Assembly (NCBI GenBank): GCA_031472005.1
Contig: PZJY01000002.1
Location: 2,108,001 to 2,172,000 of the forward strand
Origin: Tetracladium setigerum
Lineage: Eukaryota; Ascomycota; Leotiomycetes; Helotiales
Length of the DNA: 64,000 nucleotides
Direction of reading: 5' to 3'
Program-made: the position numbers and the translations under genes
Notes under the pieces: model-generated
Told to the model about the DNA's origin: nothing
What the model saw: only the letters and a program-made list of their open reading frames with translations
Databases searched by the model: none
In this document: piece by piece, positions 9,525 through 20,343 of the stretch
Layout of the letters: each line of letters begins with the position of its first letter
Numbering within the stretch: the stretch's first letter is position 1

Positions 9525-11330
9525 ATGCCGGACCCAAAGAGCCAACTTCTATGTAGCCAATGCAACTTTACCCTGTCCTCGAAAAAGCAAATCCGGAAAC
9601 ACAACATCGAGAAACATCACACCGAGAAACACCAACCAACATATCGTTGTGATCGCTGCAATTTCGATTTTGCTGAGAAGGAAATCTACAACAAGCACAA
9701 TCTAGAAGTCCACTCACCGTCACACCACTGTTCCAAATGCACCCTCGTCTTCCCCACCAAGAAAGGCCTAACCAGACATGAAGAGAGCAAGCATTTGCCA
9801 ACGATACGCTGCCCACTTTGTAGCCTTCTTTCTTCAAAGCCGGAGGAAGCTCGCACTCACTGGAGGAAATCTCATCCTGCATGCGATGATTGCAAAACAC
9901 GACATGTCGGTCCTGAACAGCTTCTCGCGCATCAACATGAGACCGGCCACCTACATTGTCCGGAGTGTGATCTCTACTTCGACTCAAGAGGCGGCCATAC
10001 TAACCACGTGCGAGAATTTCAACATAGAGTACAATACCTTTGCTGCGACTGCAAGCGAGAGTACCCTGACAAGCAGGCACTAAGCAACCACTGCTGCGAT
10101 TGCGATAAAATATGCCTGTCACGCAAGATCTTGGAGAAGCATTTCTTGAAACCCAGTCATTTACAAAACACTCCAGCTCAGCCATCACAACCGAAGGAGG
10201 ATGAACTGCCCTTAAATGGCAATCTACCACACAAGTGTAAAGAGTGCAAAGATGCGTTCGCTAGTCGAGGAGGCCTCAAGAAACACATGATATCAAAACA
10301 CAAACCTCAACGCAACATATCGTGTCCAGTAGGAAAGCAATGTGTCAAGAAGTTTGCCTCGCCATCTGCACTGATGAATCATCTCGAGAGTGGCCACTGT
10401 CGCTCAGGAATGACGAGAGACAAAATGGCCGAACTCGTCTTTGCCCATGATTCAAATCGGTACATCACAAACATTGATGCGGCGTGTAAATTTGTTCCGA
10501 GTGAACTGTCAAGGTACTTAACCCCCCTCAATCTTCTTTTTTGGGGTACTATCTGGCACCACAAAACTAACTCATTGCATAGCATCAACGAAATTATACC
10601 CCCACCTGCTCTCATCTCTGAACCACAGTCACCGCCAGTTCGCCTCATAGAAGACCTCACCATCAACGGCGACGATGACGGCGACGACGAAGAAGAAGAT
10701 GCATCTAGCGAATGGTCCCTCATCAATGGTGGCGTCCCCTTAAATCAACCACTCCCACTCGATATCGACAACATCAGTGAAGCAGCAGCAAGCGAATGGT
10801 CCCTAATCCAAAGCTGCTCAAGCAAAGTCCCATTGACACAAGCCCATCCCGTTGAATTTGACAACATCAGCGAATGGTCCCTCACCAGTGGGAATATCAT
10901 CCTCACCCCCTCCTCCCTCTCTGTTTCCTCCTCAAAACCAATCTCCCTCAACACCACCAATAACCAGACCATCGACCTTACCTGCCCACTCTGCTCCCCT
11001 CCCCCCCTTTCTACTTCCCTTCGCAAGCAACATAAAAAGCCCAAAATATTCCTCACTCCCCAAGCCCTGCACGCTCATATCAACTCAGCAGTTCACGCTC
11101 CCAAAATATATCACTGTCCTATCTCTTTCATGCGAGAGATGTTCGCCAACGACCCAAGGGTAGTAAAGGATGTGACGACAGAAGATTTGCGAAAGAAAAA
11201 GGAATTCAAGACGTTAGGTGGATTGATGCAACATCTTGAGAAAGGCGCATGTGATGGTGGAGTGGAGATTTACGAGCTGGCGATGGGGTTTGTGGAGGAT
11301 AGGTTGGAGGAATTGGGGTTATCGGGGTGA
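9525..11330 (+). CDS. multi-C2H2 zinc-finger protein
   Basis: ATG at 9525, TGA at 11328-11330. The N-terminal 300 residues hold about ten C2H2-type fingers in tandem, e.g. CSQCNFTLSSKKQIRKHNIE, CDRCNFDFAEKEIYNKHN, CSKCTLVFPTKKGLTRHEES, CPECDLYFDSRGGHTNHV and CKECKDAFASRGGLKKHM. Several have irregular Cys or His spacing. A middle acidic, Ser-rich region repeats the motif SEWSLI three to four times (about residues 395-455). The C-terminus has two more looser fingers (CPLCS...HAHINSAVH and HCPISF...LMQHLEKGAC). An intron at 10514-10582 (GTACTT, branch ACTAAC, acceptor CATAG) is 69 nt and has no stop, so the longer 601-aa frame also stays open; the spliced product is 578 aa. Nucleic-acid binding, probably nuclear, is inferred from the fingers; targets unknown. 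Confidence 0.85.
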   Translation: MPDPKSQLLCSQCNFTLSSKKQIRKHNIEKHHTEKHQPTYRCDRCNFDFAEKEIYNKHNLEVHSPSHHCSKCTLVFPTKKGLTRHEESKHLPTIRCPLCSLLSSKPEEARTHWRKSHPACDDCKTRHVGPEQLLAHQHETGHLHCPECDLYFDSRGGHTNHVREFQHRVQYLCCDCKREYPDKQALSNHCCDCDKICLSRKILEKHFLKPSHLQNTPAQPSQPKEDELPLNGNLPHKCKECKDAFASRGGLKKHMISKHKPQRNISCPVGKQCVKKFASPSALMNHLESGHCRSGMTRDKMAELVFAHDSNRYITNIDAACKFVPSELSRYLTPLNLLFWGTIWHHKTNSLHSINEIIPPPALISEPQSPPVRLIEDLTINGDDDGDDEEEDASSEWSLINGGVPLNQPLPLDIDNISEAAASEWSLIQSCSSKVPLTQAHPVEFDNISEWSLTSGNIILTPSSLSVSSSKPISLNTTNNQTIDLTCPLCSPPPLSTSLRKQHKKPKIFLTPQALHAHINSAVHAPKIYHCPISFMREMFANDPRVVKDVTTEDLRKKKEFKTLGGLMQHLEKGACDGGVEIYELAMGFVEDRLEELGLSG

Positions 11331-12223
11331 AGTTGGTGGGGGTTTGAGATTGGGATTTATGATTTGGGATTTGGAATTTGGGATTTGGCATATTGGAGGG
11401 AAGAGGGCGAGGGTAGAAGGGTGAGATCAGATGTTTTTGGTTGGCCTTAAGAGTTCTGGTAAATCAGTATTTTAGGATTGATGATAATGGAGGAGGGCGT
11501 TTTCGACCTGATAATCGCACCAGGGGTTAAGGGATCTGGCAATCAAATTTTGGGATTAATGTTAATGAAGGAGATGTTCTCGATTTGGAGTCGCACCAAG
11601 GTCATGGGATTGTAATTTCTTCCCTACCAAAGCCAATACATCGTTGGGAGGAAGCATCGCAGTTTGGGCGTATTTCAAGGTGCTTTATTCGTCTTCTTTC
11701 ATTGAACGAACTAAAGATATAAGTCAGATTAGCGGAGACAAATAACGATCACATATAAGTGCCAGAATGCATCCAGTAACGAAGTATCAAAGAACCCAAA
11801 TCATAAAAACATCATAGGATGTCATTAGATTAAGTATTCTCCAAAAACAAGAGAGACAGACAGCGTGAGAGGGAGTGAGATCTTTTATTTATCGGATGAC
11901 AGCTATAGATAAATAGAACTTTCCAGTCCCCTCATGGAAAATACCAATGCAAAAAGCAACATGCACACCTACACACCGATCAATGCCCTCCCTATATAGA
12001 TAGAATGCGACGAAGAAGAAAACTAAAAATGCGTGACGTTATCTGTCTGTCATATCATATAAGATAAAGGAAAAAGAGAAAATCTGGAGCCGTATATAAT
12101 AACGCGCAGACTGGCATAAACACAGCCAAAAAAATCCATCCCAAACAATGCCCGAGTGAGTTGAACATCAAATAACAGACATCCACCACATACTCTAGAA
12201 GAGAAGAGGAAAAAAAGAAATCA
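11331..12223. other. intergenic between convergent genes
   Basis: 3' flank of both the zinc-finger gene (plus) and the kelch gene (minus). It holds a GGGATTTGG-like simple repeat (11340-11392) and a degenerate tandem duplication (11443-11601), listed separately. Otherwise AT-rich with no gene. Confidence 0.5.
11443..11601. repeat. two-copy degenerate tandem duplication, about 80 bp
   Basis: Copy 1 (11443-11523) runs from AAGAGTTCTGGTAAATCAGT through TTTAGGATTGATGATAATGG and CGTTTTCGACC to ATCGCACCAGG. Copy 2 (11524-11601) runs from AAGGGATCTGGCAATCAAAT through TTTGGGATTAATGTTAATGA and TGTTCTCGATT to GTCGCACCAAGG. Order and spacing are kept, with many substitutions, mostly transitions. Non-coding, downstream of the zinc-finger gene. 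Confidence 0.65.
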
Positions 12224-15200
12224 TCAAGAACCAGCAATCCCTAATCCAACTCTCTGTGCCTGTGGCTGTCCTTGACCCTGGTTCTGCCCAACACCCACAC
12301 TAGCGCCCCTTTCTCTTAACCGCCTCCCCTCCATCAATCCCCTCAGACCCCGCTTCTGCAATCCAATAACCGCGCTCACATCGCCCTTCCAAGCCTCGCC
12401 ACTGCCATCTCTACTCCCTCTCACACTTGAACCAATATCACTTCCACTAACATCACTCGCCGCACTGCTGGCATTACTCATCCCATCTTCATCCCTATCA
12501 TCAGCAGTCCTCCGCCACCAACGGTCGTATTGATCCTTAACGATTGCTTCAAATCACCTCCCGTAGAGCCTAACTGCAAGACTGGTGGTCCATCAGTACC
12601 CGTATTTGGTATATCGTGGAAATCGGTGCTGAGCCAATTCTCGCCTAGAACGGAAGAAGCCGTGCTCGTGGAGCGACCACCGCCGGCGGCCATGGCGGAC
12701 GCGTTGAAGACTGCGGCGGCATTGCGGGAGTCGAGAACGCCGTGGAGACGTTCGACGACGGCTTCAAGGAGACCGTCGATTTTGTAGGGGCGGGCGAGTT
12801 GAAGGAGGGAGCAGAGAATTTGGGGTGTGCAGAGGGGCGAAGTAGAAGGAGGGAGGGAAGACGTGTAAAGGTAATGAAGGAGGGATTGGAGGGTGAGAAG
12901 AGTGTGGGGAAGATAGAGGGTTCGTGGGCGAGATGCGGGTGGGAGGGCATTGGCGTCGGGGGGGAGGGAGAGGGATGGTGGTTCCATCGTACCGGGCTGG
13001 AAGCCACTTGCTGACTGGACTGAGTTGTTGAGTGTGGAGGATGTCGACATGTTGGAGGACGATTGACCTCCGATGCTTGGAGTGATGGTGATGCTGCTAT
13101 TGCGACTGGGGTTGTTGCGGAATAGAACGTCTGGACGCAGGGTAGCTGCATCGTTTCCATCCTGAGTAGCTGCCCCCTCTCGTAAGAGTTGCACAAAGTA
13201 TGGACCCCATCGCCTGGCGACAATTCGCGAGTTGATTGGAATCCTTTCTCCAAAGACACACAGAATATCCATATCAGCCAACTCCCTTAAGCTCAAGGCA
13301 GCCTGTCCTAGATCCTCAGCAGCCTTTGAAAATGACCTTCCTCCAGCTGTCCAGCCAACTTTCGCATTCAAACTTAAAGAAGGAGAGGTATATGGCGAGC
13401 TAGCGGAAACAAAGCCAGACATAGGAGTAGATTTCCTCGGATTGTCGTATAATCCAAACGCCTCCAACTCCACCATGCAAACATTTGAAAAGTTAATTCG
13501 TCGGTGGTTGTAATCCTCCACCAAACTTCGCTTCCTATTTCCCAGAATAACAAAAGTGTTCCTTCTATTCCAGAGAACACCTCTGTTCCAACTTCCCTGA
13601 CTGAAAACGCTACCACCCGCATCAATGCGACTCCACGTCAATGTTCGTAAATCCAATGCCCAAAGCGCATATTCCTGTTTCGAAGAAGTCAAATACGTCC
13701 CGCTAACTACAAAATTCGTATCAATCACGCCGCCATTTGGAAATCGTAATCCTGGTGGGGAAAAGGTTCCTCCCATCGGCTTCTCACTCAGAGTACCATC
13801 GGAACCACGAATCTGCAGTTCCAACTTGACATCCAAGAAGTTGTAATTCGAATAGATCAACATTGAGGAGCCAGGCTCTCTCGAGTCCTGGGTTGCGCCA
13901 CTGTTTCCAGAACCTCTCCCAACGCGCGGCGAAACGTTGCCAGGCAATGGCGCAACGACACTACGATACGCACCGCAGCTCTTTCCCAGCTGTTGCGTGC
14001 TCGTCCATTTCAAACTTCGAAGGTTGAAAACACTAATCTGTTCAATATAGTGATTCGCACTATCCTGGCCACCCACAACCACCATTTCCGCGCCACCGGT
14101 TCCATCCAAGTTCACACCCAGAGTGCCCTGGTTTGGGTTAGCTCCTGGTAGATTATGTTGGATTGCGGAAGAAGCAGCGCTGACCGAGGAGAAAGTTGCT
14201 GAAGAAGGGAGAATGGTTGCGCAATGGGCATATCTTCCTTGGGGTGTATCCTGTGTTGGAATGAACGACCACGTTTTGGTAGGAGCATCGAAAATGTAGA
14301 TATCAGACATCACCACAACCTCGGGTTGGGTATCCCCTCCTTGTTGAGATGCTGGTGATTGGTTCTGTCCTTGACTAGGAGCAGGAGACATTCCACCATA
14401 GCAAACCAGCTTCGTATCCCCCAACGGGCAAACGCTATGGAAATACCTTGGTGGAGGAATATCACCTGTAGCATCCACCTTCACCCAATGCCTTCTGATC
14501 AGATCCAACTCGTAGAGATTCGATGTCAGAGCTGGTCTCGTCCTGGACAGTATCCTTCCACCAAATACATAGAGCTTATCTCCCAAAATCGTTGTCGTTG
14601 CCCCAACCAATGGGTGAGGCTCCTGGCCTGTTGTTCGGTGAACATTGCACATCAATCCAGACAAATGCGTAGATGACGATCCTTGGGGTGTTCCAACCGT
14701 CTGTCCTCCCGCTGATCGTGGTCCCGGTGAAGGACCAGCAGACATAGGTCCATTACTCCTTGGAGTCAAAACATCCTTCGTCTCCTCATCCCCCTCCTGC
14801 TTCGTCGCCATGCCCGCCTGATTCGTATTTAAATCTGCCAAATAAGTCTGCGAAGTCGGCTTGAACCCCCCGAATAGATCTGCTGCGTTCTAGGCGGTCC
14901 CGAGCTCGACGAATCCATCGTGCTGGTCCGACTTCCTCCCACTGCAGGTCTCGACATCTTCTCCCACACTCGCGGTGTATCAGGCACTGGTTCCAATCGA
15001 CTCACCAACAACTCCTCAATTGGCGGAGATATAGGCGCAGGCGGTAACGGCTTCTCCCTGCTCCGACTCACACTCCTATCGAATCTTGACCGCGGCAATT
15101 GTCCAGCGGATGATGGCTGCTCCTCACGACTCCGTTGCCCCGCAGATGAAGGCTGGTCCTCACGACTTCGCTGCCCAGCAGATGACGGCTGGTCCTCACG

Positions 15201-15515
15201 CGTGCGACTCAAACTCCTATCGTACCTTGTATTAGGCAATCGTTCGGGTTCTGGCTCCGTCAAGTACGGCTCCTCTCGAATCGCGTTCCCAATGTGTGGT
15301 GTGATCTCGATATTATCCGGACGAGGGCGAGGACCTGACACCGAGCCCAGCCTCTTGATTCCCCGGCGCACGCCTCGAAAGAAATCAGCTTTCTCGGGGG
15401 AGTTATCGTCTTCGCTCGCTGGGTCGCGCTCGTTGGGAGATGGCCAGGCGGAGGTCGAGAATTTCGACTCGAGGGACGCCTTTGTGCGCAGCGTCAGCGT
15501 CAGCTTGTCTGCCAT
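12224..15515 (-). CDS. kelch-repeat and BTB/POZ protein (Ral2-like)
   Basis: ATG at 15515, TGA at 12224; no intron needed. A Ser/Arg/Pro-rich N-terminus of about 225 residues (with three 12-aa repeats) is followed by a kelch beta-propeller (ILGDKLYVFGGR, PPPRYFHSVCPLGDTKLVCY, GRYAHCATIL, GGAEMVVVGGQD) and then a split BTB/POZ region (DMDILCVFGERIPINSRIVA and LHYLYTSSLPPSTSP...LLQLARPYKIDGLL). The order of kelch repeats then BTB resembles fission-yeast Ral2, a Ras-pathway protein; that link is from memory, moderate at best. Two frame breaks split the gene: one at the C6 run 14866-14871, one at AAA 12551-12553. Adding one base at each gives 3294 nt, exactly 1098 codons, and yields a natural tail (IVKDQYDRWWRRTADDRDED). 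BTB suggests dimerisation or Cul3 adaptor function. Confidence 0.8.
15106..15213 (-). repeat. 36-bp tandem repeat inside the kelch-BTB gene
   Basis: About three copies with a 36-bp period (starts 15106, 15142, 15178) encode REDQPSSAGQRS, REDQPSSAGQRS and a variant REEQPSSAGQLP in the disordered N-terminus. It keeps the reading frame, so length changes would be tolerated. Confidence 0.85.
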
Positions 15516-18454
15516 GATGAATCATGCTTCGGTTTCGCGACGAGAGAAGGACAGCGCAGAGAGAGACGGGGGAGGGGGGAGGGAGGAGAGAGATAGAGAG
15601 AAAGGACAAGAGGAGGGCAGAGACCCGAGGAGAAGGAGAAAGGAATAGAGGATCAAGAATCGTGGGCTTCTCGGCGAGGTGTGTATATAAACCTTGCCCA
15701 TCCCCCTCCTTTTTTTGCTCTATTCACTCACTCACTCGCTCTCGCACGCTCGCACTTGGACAGTGCACACCTTGAAATTGAACACGGGGAGGAATGCAAT
15801 TCTTACAGGAGGAAGCAGCCCCAGTTCAGATCCGATGCGATCAGTTCAGTACAATTCGCTTGAGTGTGTTCAGGGACAGGCGGGAGACGCCAGGTCGGGA
15901 GGAGGGCCTGGCAGCAGTAACAAGCGCCTTGTCTCTCTCTGTGCTATCGGAGGAATTAACTCGAAGGGGAAGGATGAATCCCAGTTCTTTGGTAGGGGAG
16001 GAGTGCGTGTGTAAGGTAGGTAGGTCGAAGTAAGGGGGTCAGTTTAAGGGTTAGGCGCCTTTGGGGTCGGAAGAGTTGTGGGTTGTGGGTTGTGGGTTGA
16101 TGTGCGATGGAAAAGGAGATTGAGGCTACTCGCTATTCCATGCTGCAAGCAAAACCACCCTTCACTCAATCCATCCATTTCCCCACCTCCTCGCTTCGGC
16201 CGCCATAGCGAGAAAAAGGAGCTTTTAGGCAAATCACAAACGCTGCATCGATTTATTGGCCTTCGGATCTCGGAATAATAAGAATTCTACAAGGCGTGGA
16301 GGAGGAGCTACATCTATAAGGCATACTGTATGTTGATAGATACATCCAATTTCAATGACATCTCTGATCGGGTCAAGTGGACAAATTGCAACGACCTACA
16401 TTGGCCTTGGAAACTTGAAACATATCAAGACACCACTAGACAACTAGTAAGACTACTAACTTTCCTAACCTCTTCTTACCAACCGTCAGAGGCAAACAAA
16501 CGACAACACACCACCTCTTCGGCCCAAAGTGTACCTAATAAAACCCCCCTCTCTCCTCCTAAAGAGGGATCTGATCTCCGTCCTAGACAGCACACATCAT
16601 CATCACGCTTTCCACATTTCCCAAGCCATAGCCGTATCCTCTCTCCTCGGCAAGTGAAGATCCTCAAAAGTCAATAATAACCTTGAAGGTAAGGTAAGGT
16701 ATTGTAAGAAAATAGCCATTATCTATTGTATACGGTACAGTACGACCACTCACTCTACCCTCTACCCGCCCAATTCCTCGCTCGCGCCACGGTTTAAAAT
16801 AAAGCTCGTCTCAACCACGAACCGTTGAAAGTAAAAGTAACCTCCATTTTTTTTTTGACAGCGGCAGGTCAACCTTACTGACACGTGGGAAATGCGTTTT
16901 CTGCCGACGCACAGAGTGCAGTTCTCCGTACCGTTACGTTACTACCGTCCCGTACCTGAATAATGACACTTTGGAGCCAACCTCGGCGCCGTTGAACGAA
17001 CAGAGCAGAGTCATGGTATTATTACCATTACTGAACCATTAATACTCGTACAATCATATGGACTACCTATTCTATTCTAGCTCAACATTTTCCCATGTCA
17101 CTTCTCATGCTGACTGACCTGACGACTCGAACACCACGTACATACACAAAAACCTTTGAGCAGGTGAAAGAGGAGTTTCCTTTAACATGCAGTCAGTTGT
17201 ACCCGATACGGTCAGAGCCATGCTATATCGCTTTCCTGATATAGGACAGGTCCTAAGATGAAACGCCCCTTTCTTTCTCTCTCTCTTTCTCATCATTGCC
17301 TGCCTCGTCTGTGCTATTTTTCTTTTCTTTTACCTTGAACAACCCTTCCCCCACCATCAATTCAATCGACTGTAGTCGTTATCGTCATCACTATCAAGGT
17401 TCCCCAAAGCCCCCCAGCATCCAGATCTCAACATGAAACACAAAAACCAAACAAAAAAAGGGCATCGTAGAATTTCCAAGATCTGAGATACAACCCTCCC
17501 CCTCCAGTCCCAGCCCGATCTCGATTTCAGATAAATTACTCATCCGCTGGAAACGAAAAAAAAATCCCGTTTTGATTGAGAACCACACCCCCTCCCCCTT
17601 GCTTGTTGCATCGACTTGCAGGGGAAGTCGAAACAAAATATGGAGACCCAATCCACTGAAAAGCCCTAGAAGAAAACAACGAACAGTCCCTGCAACCTTG
17701 TCAACGGGGGCACGGTAAGGTCGGTGATTTTCAATTTCGGTAGGAGCCTTACTTCCTCTTGAACGAATCCTGGAGCCCTGAAGAGGCACTTCGTGTGGTC
17801 CCTGAATTACCTAGTTAGTCCGGAGTCCCTGACCGAATAGGCTACGGGACTGTATCCATAATTCTAAAGAGGCACCCCGAGGGATATGGTATGGCATGTC
17901 ACGTCGTATTGTCCTCGGTTCTTGCTATCCGACGGCGTACGGGGGTGCTATTCATCCACTTATTAAGAGCAAGGTTTGGTCTGATATGACGAGGACTGTG
18001 TGCTAGTACTGTAAGTAACTTTGTCCCTTCAACGGGTTTGGTCCGTTCACGATAGTAAGCTTGTGTGGGCCGCGGAATCTCCCGTAGGAGATTATGAGAT
18101 GCTGGAAACTTTGGAGACGAAAGGAAGGAAAGGAGATGATGGGAAAGGAAGAACAAGAAAAGGAGAAAGGAAAGGCTTGTATCATGTGTTTATGACGTGG
18201 TTGACTTGAGGTTGGTCTTGGTAGTAACTTTTTGGGTATTTGATTTATTGGTTATTGGTATCTTGCGCCGAGCGTTCCGCGCGATAGCTGCAAATAGAGG
18301 AGAAGGAGAGAAGGAGAGTGAGAGGGACTCGCGTCAATTCCTCAACTCAATACCAGGCACAAAAAAAAGAATACATTTCCCAATAATTGGTTGCCCATCA
18401 AAGGTATTCTCATCCTCCACAGGCAAGATCGCTCACAAATTAAAAACTAACCAC
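15516..18454. other. 2.9-kb intergenic region upstream of the kelch-BTB gene
   Basis: Purine/pyrimidine-asymmetric DNA lies just upstream of the kelch-BTB start (GA-rich 15540-15650, CT-rich 15700-15750). A short G/T repeat GGGTTGTGGGTTGTGGGTTG lies near 16080, and AAGGT repeats near 16690. The right end is the 3' flank of the peroxiredoxin gene. Open frames of 100-146 codons occur but have no recognisable protein features. No RNA gene seen. Confidence 0.45.
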
Positions 18455-19371
18455 CTAAACGTTGGCAGAAGTCTTCTCCTTTGGCAATGGGGTGAATCGC
18501 AAGTATGGCTTGACGATTCTGAACTCTGGGAAGAGAACCTTGGCCTCGTCGTTCTTAACGCTTGGGTGAACGATAACATCATCTCCTGGAATCCAGTTGA
18601 TGGGGGTGGTGATACGGTGCTTGTCACCGGTTTGTAGGGAGTCGACGACACGGAGGACCTCGGCGGTGTTGCGGCCAGTGGAGGCGGGGTAAGAGAGGAT
18701 GAGACGGATGGTCTTCTTGGGGTCGATGATGAAAACGGAACGGATGGTGAAAGCAATTCCCTTAGCGTCAACGTTGGTGGTATCTTGGTGGTCAAGCCTG
18801 CGAAAGATATACTCGTCAGCTTCGTGTCGTAGAGGGGCGGTTTGATACAGAAGGTGAGGGAAGAGGAACGATGAAGGGAGGGGTAGGTAAGCTTACATAT
18901 CGTAGGCAAATGCAACCTGGCGGGCTTTGTCTCCAATGATTGGGAAGGAAAGCTTGCTGCCAGAGATCTCATCAATATCCTTGATCCATCCTCCATGAGA
19001 CTCAACGGTGTTTGCGGAGAGACCAATCAACTTCACTCCACGCTTTGTGAATTCTGGCTCGAGTTTGGCAAAGGCGCCGAGCTCGGTGGTGCAAACTGGA
19101 GTGTAATCTTCTGGGTGAGAGAAGAGAACAACCCAGTTGTCGCCGATGAACTCATGGAAATCGATAGGACCAGTGGTGGTCTCGGCTTGGAAGTTGGGAG
19201 CGATTGAACCCAATCGGAGGCTAGAATGAGGAGGAAAAGGAGGTTAGCAGTCGAGGGAGATAGATGGGTGGGAGAGTTGAAGAAGAAGGATGAATGGATG
19301 GATATATATTATTGGCAGCGTGGAGAGGGAGATGTTTCAACTTACGGAGTTGCTCTTGGTTCAGCGGCCAT
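18455..19371 (-). CDS. prx1: 1-Cys peroxiredoxin (Prx1/Prx6 type)
   Basis: Exons 19371-19346, 19220-18897 and 18797-18455 give 693 nt (230 aa), ATG to TAG. It reduces hydrogen peroxide and organic peroxides using a peroxidatic cysteine. That residue sits in DYTPVCTTELGAF about residue 50, the conserved PxxxTxxC site, and the family Arg is in FTIRSVFII. FPIIGDKARQVAFAYDM and LSYPASTGRNTAEVLRVVDS are Prx6-subfamily blocks, and the C-terminal domain PINWIPGDDVIVHPSV is typical of 1-Cys enzymes. There is no obvious resolving Cys. The first exon codes only eight and a half residues (MAAEPRATP), without a clear mitochondrial presequence, so it may be cytosolic. The family is usually stress induced; I see no specific site that shows this. 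Confidence 0.95.
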
Positions 19372-20343
19372 TTTAAATGAAGTTGATATGAGGTTTGAAA
19401 AGGGAGGAGAGAGGTAGTAGTTGCGGAATGTTTGTTTGGATGATGATGGTATGTATGACAGAAGCTAGGAGAAAGAAGAGGGAGAGATCTCGATGTCGGA
19501 CGGGGAGAGTCGCCAACTGATATATCTCCCCCTCTGCCCCTCTGCCCCTCGTCGGACGACCCCTCCATTTAAAATTTCCCACACAAGGCTTAATGACGTG
19601 CTTTGCCAGACCAATCAGCGTGTGCCCAGCGACGAGAATCGAGAGTGGGGGAATATCATCTCATGCTCTCATTCCTGTACTCGTGGCGAAACAGCCATCT
19701 CAAGCTCTTGGCCGAAGGGTGAAAAAGAGACAAAGAAATGGTCACAAATAACGTCTGCACAGCTTTTTTTTTTGGGACCTGGTCGTCGCAAACAGGAGAG
19801 TGCTGCGAGGTGACCGTTCCGCCCATTTCTCAGCTTGTGGGAATGCAAGGTGGCGCTGGGGAAGGCGTCGTTGGTGGAGGAGGGGCTGCGAGGCTGACAA
19901 TGTGGAAAGAATGGTATGCTAGCCTTGCGATCGGAACAGATTATTAATTATTATGTATGGGGAAGTAAATTATAAGACGCATTATATGTGAGACATGTGT
20001 TCCTCCAGAGACACACTCGAATTCTTCCCAAAATCTCTACTTCTTCTTAGATTTAACAATCCGGACAATAGCCGGTCATGCTAATCTTTCCTCTCCGCCG
20101 CGGCGCGTCGCTTCACCCTCTGCTACAAACACCTCGGCGCAGAGCAAACGGTGTTTTCTGCATGGTTGTGCGGCTTCTATGAAATAGAGGCCCTTTTCAA
20201 GCCTTTCCCCTAATCCCTTGAGGATGTGAGGCATCGTCCCAATCAAGTTTTACGAAGCAGCAAGATACCCAAGTGTCTCCAGAGTTATGTAACTCTCTTC
20301 CCGCACTCCATACGCTTGCAACTTTAGGCGAGGTGTGGCCTGC
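19372..20343. other. intergenic, nothing recognised
   Basis: Promoter side of the peroxiredoxin gene and 3' flank of the MFS gene. There is a CT/GA-rich stretch just upstream of the peroxiredoxin ATG. A short 11-base match to U6 snRNA near 20077 is not extended and is rejected below. Confidence 0.45.

Noticed and set aside
20077..20088. Short match to the U6 snRNA core (AAGATTAGCATG on the minus strand)
   Set aside because: The match stops after 11-12 bases; the flanking U6 sequence and 3' T run are absent.
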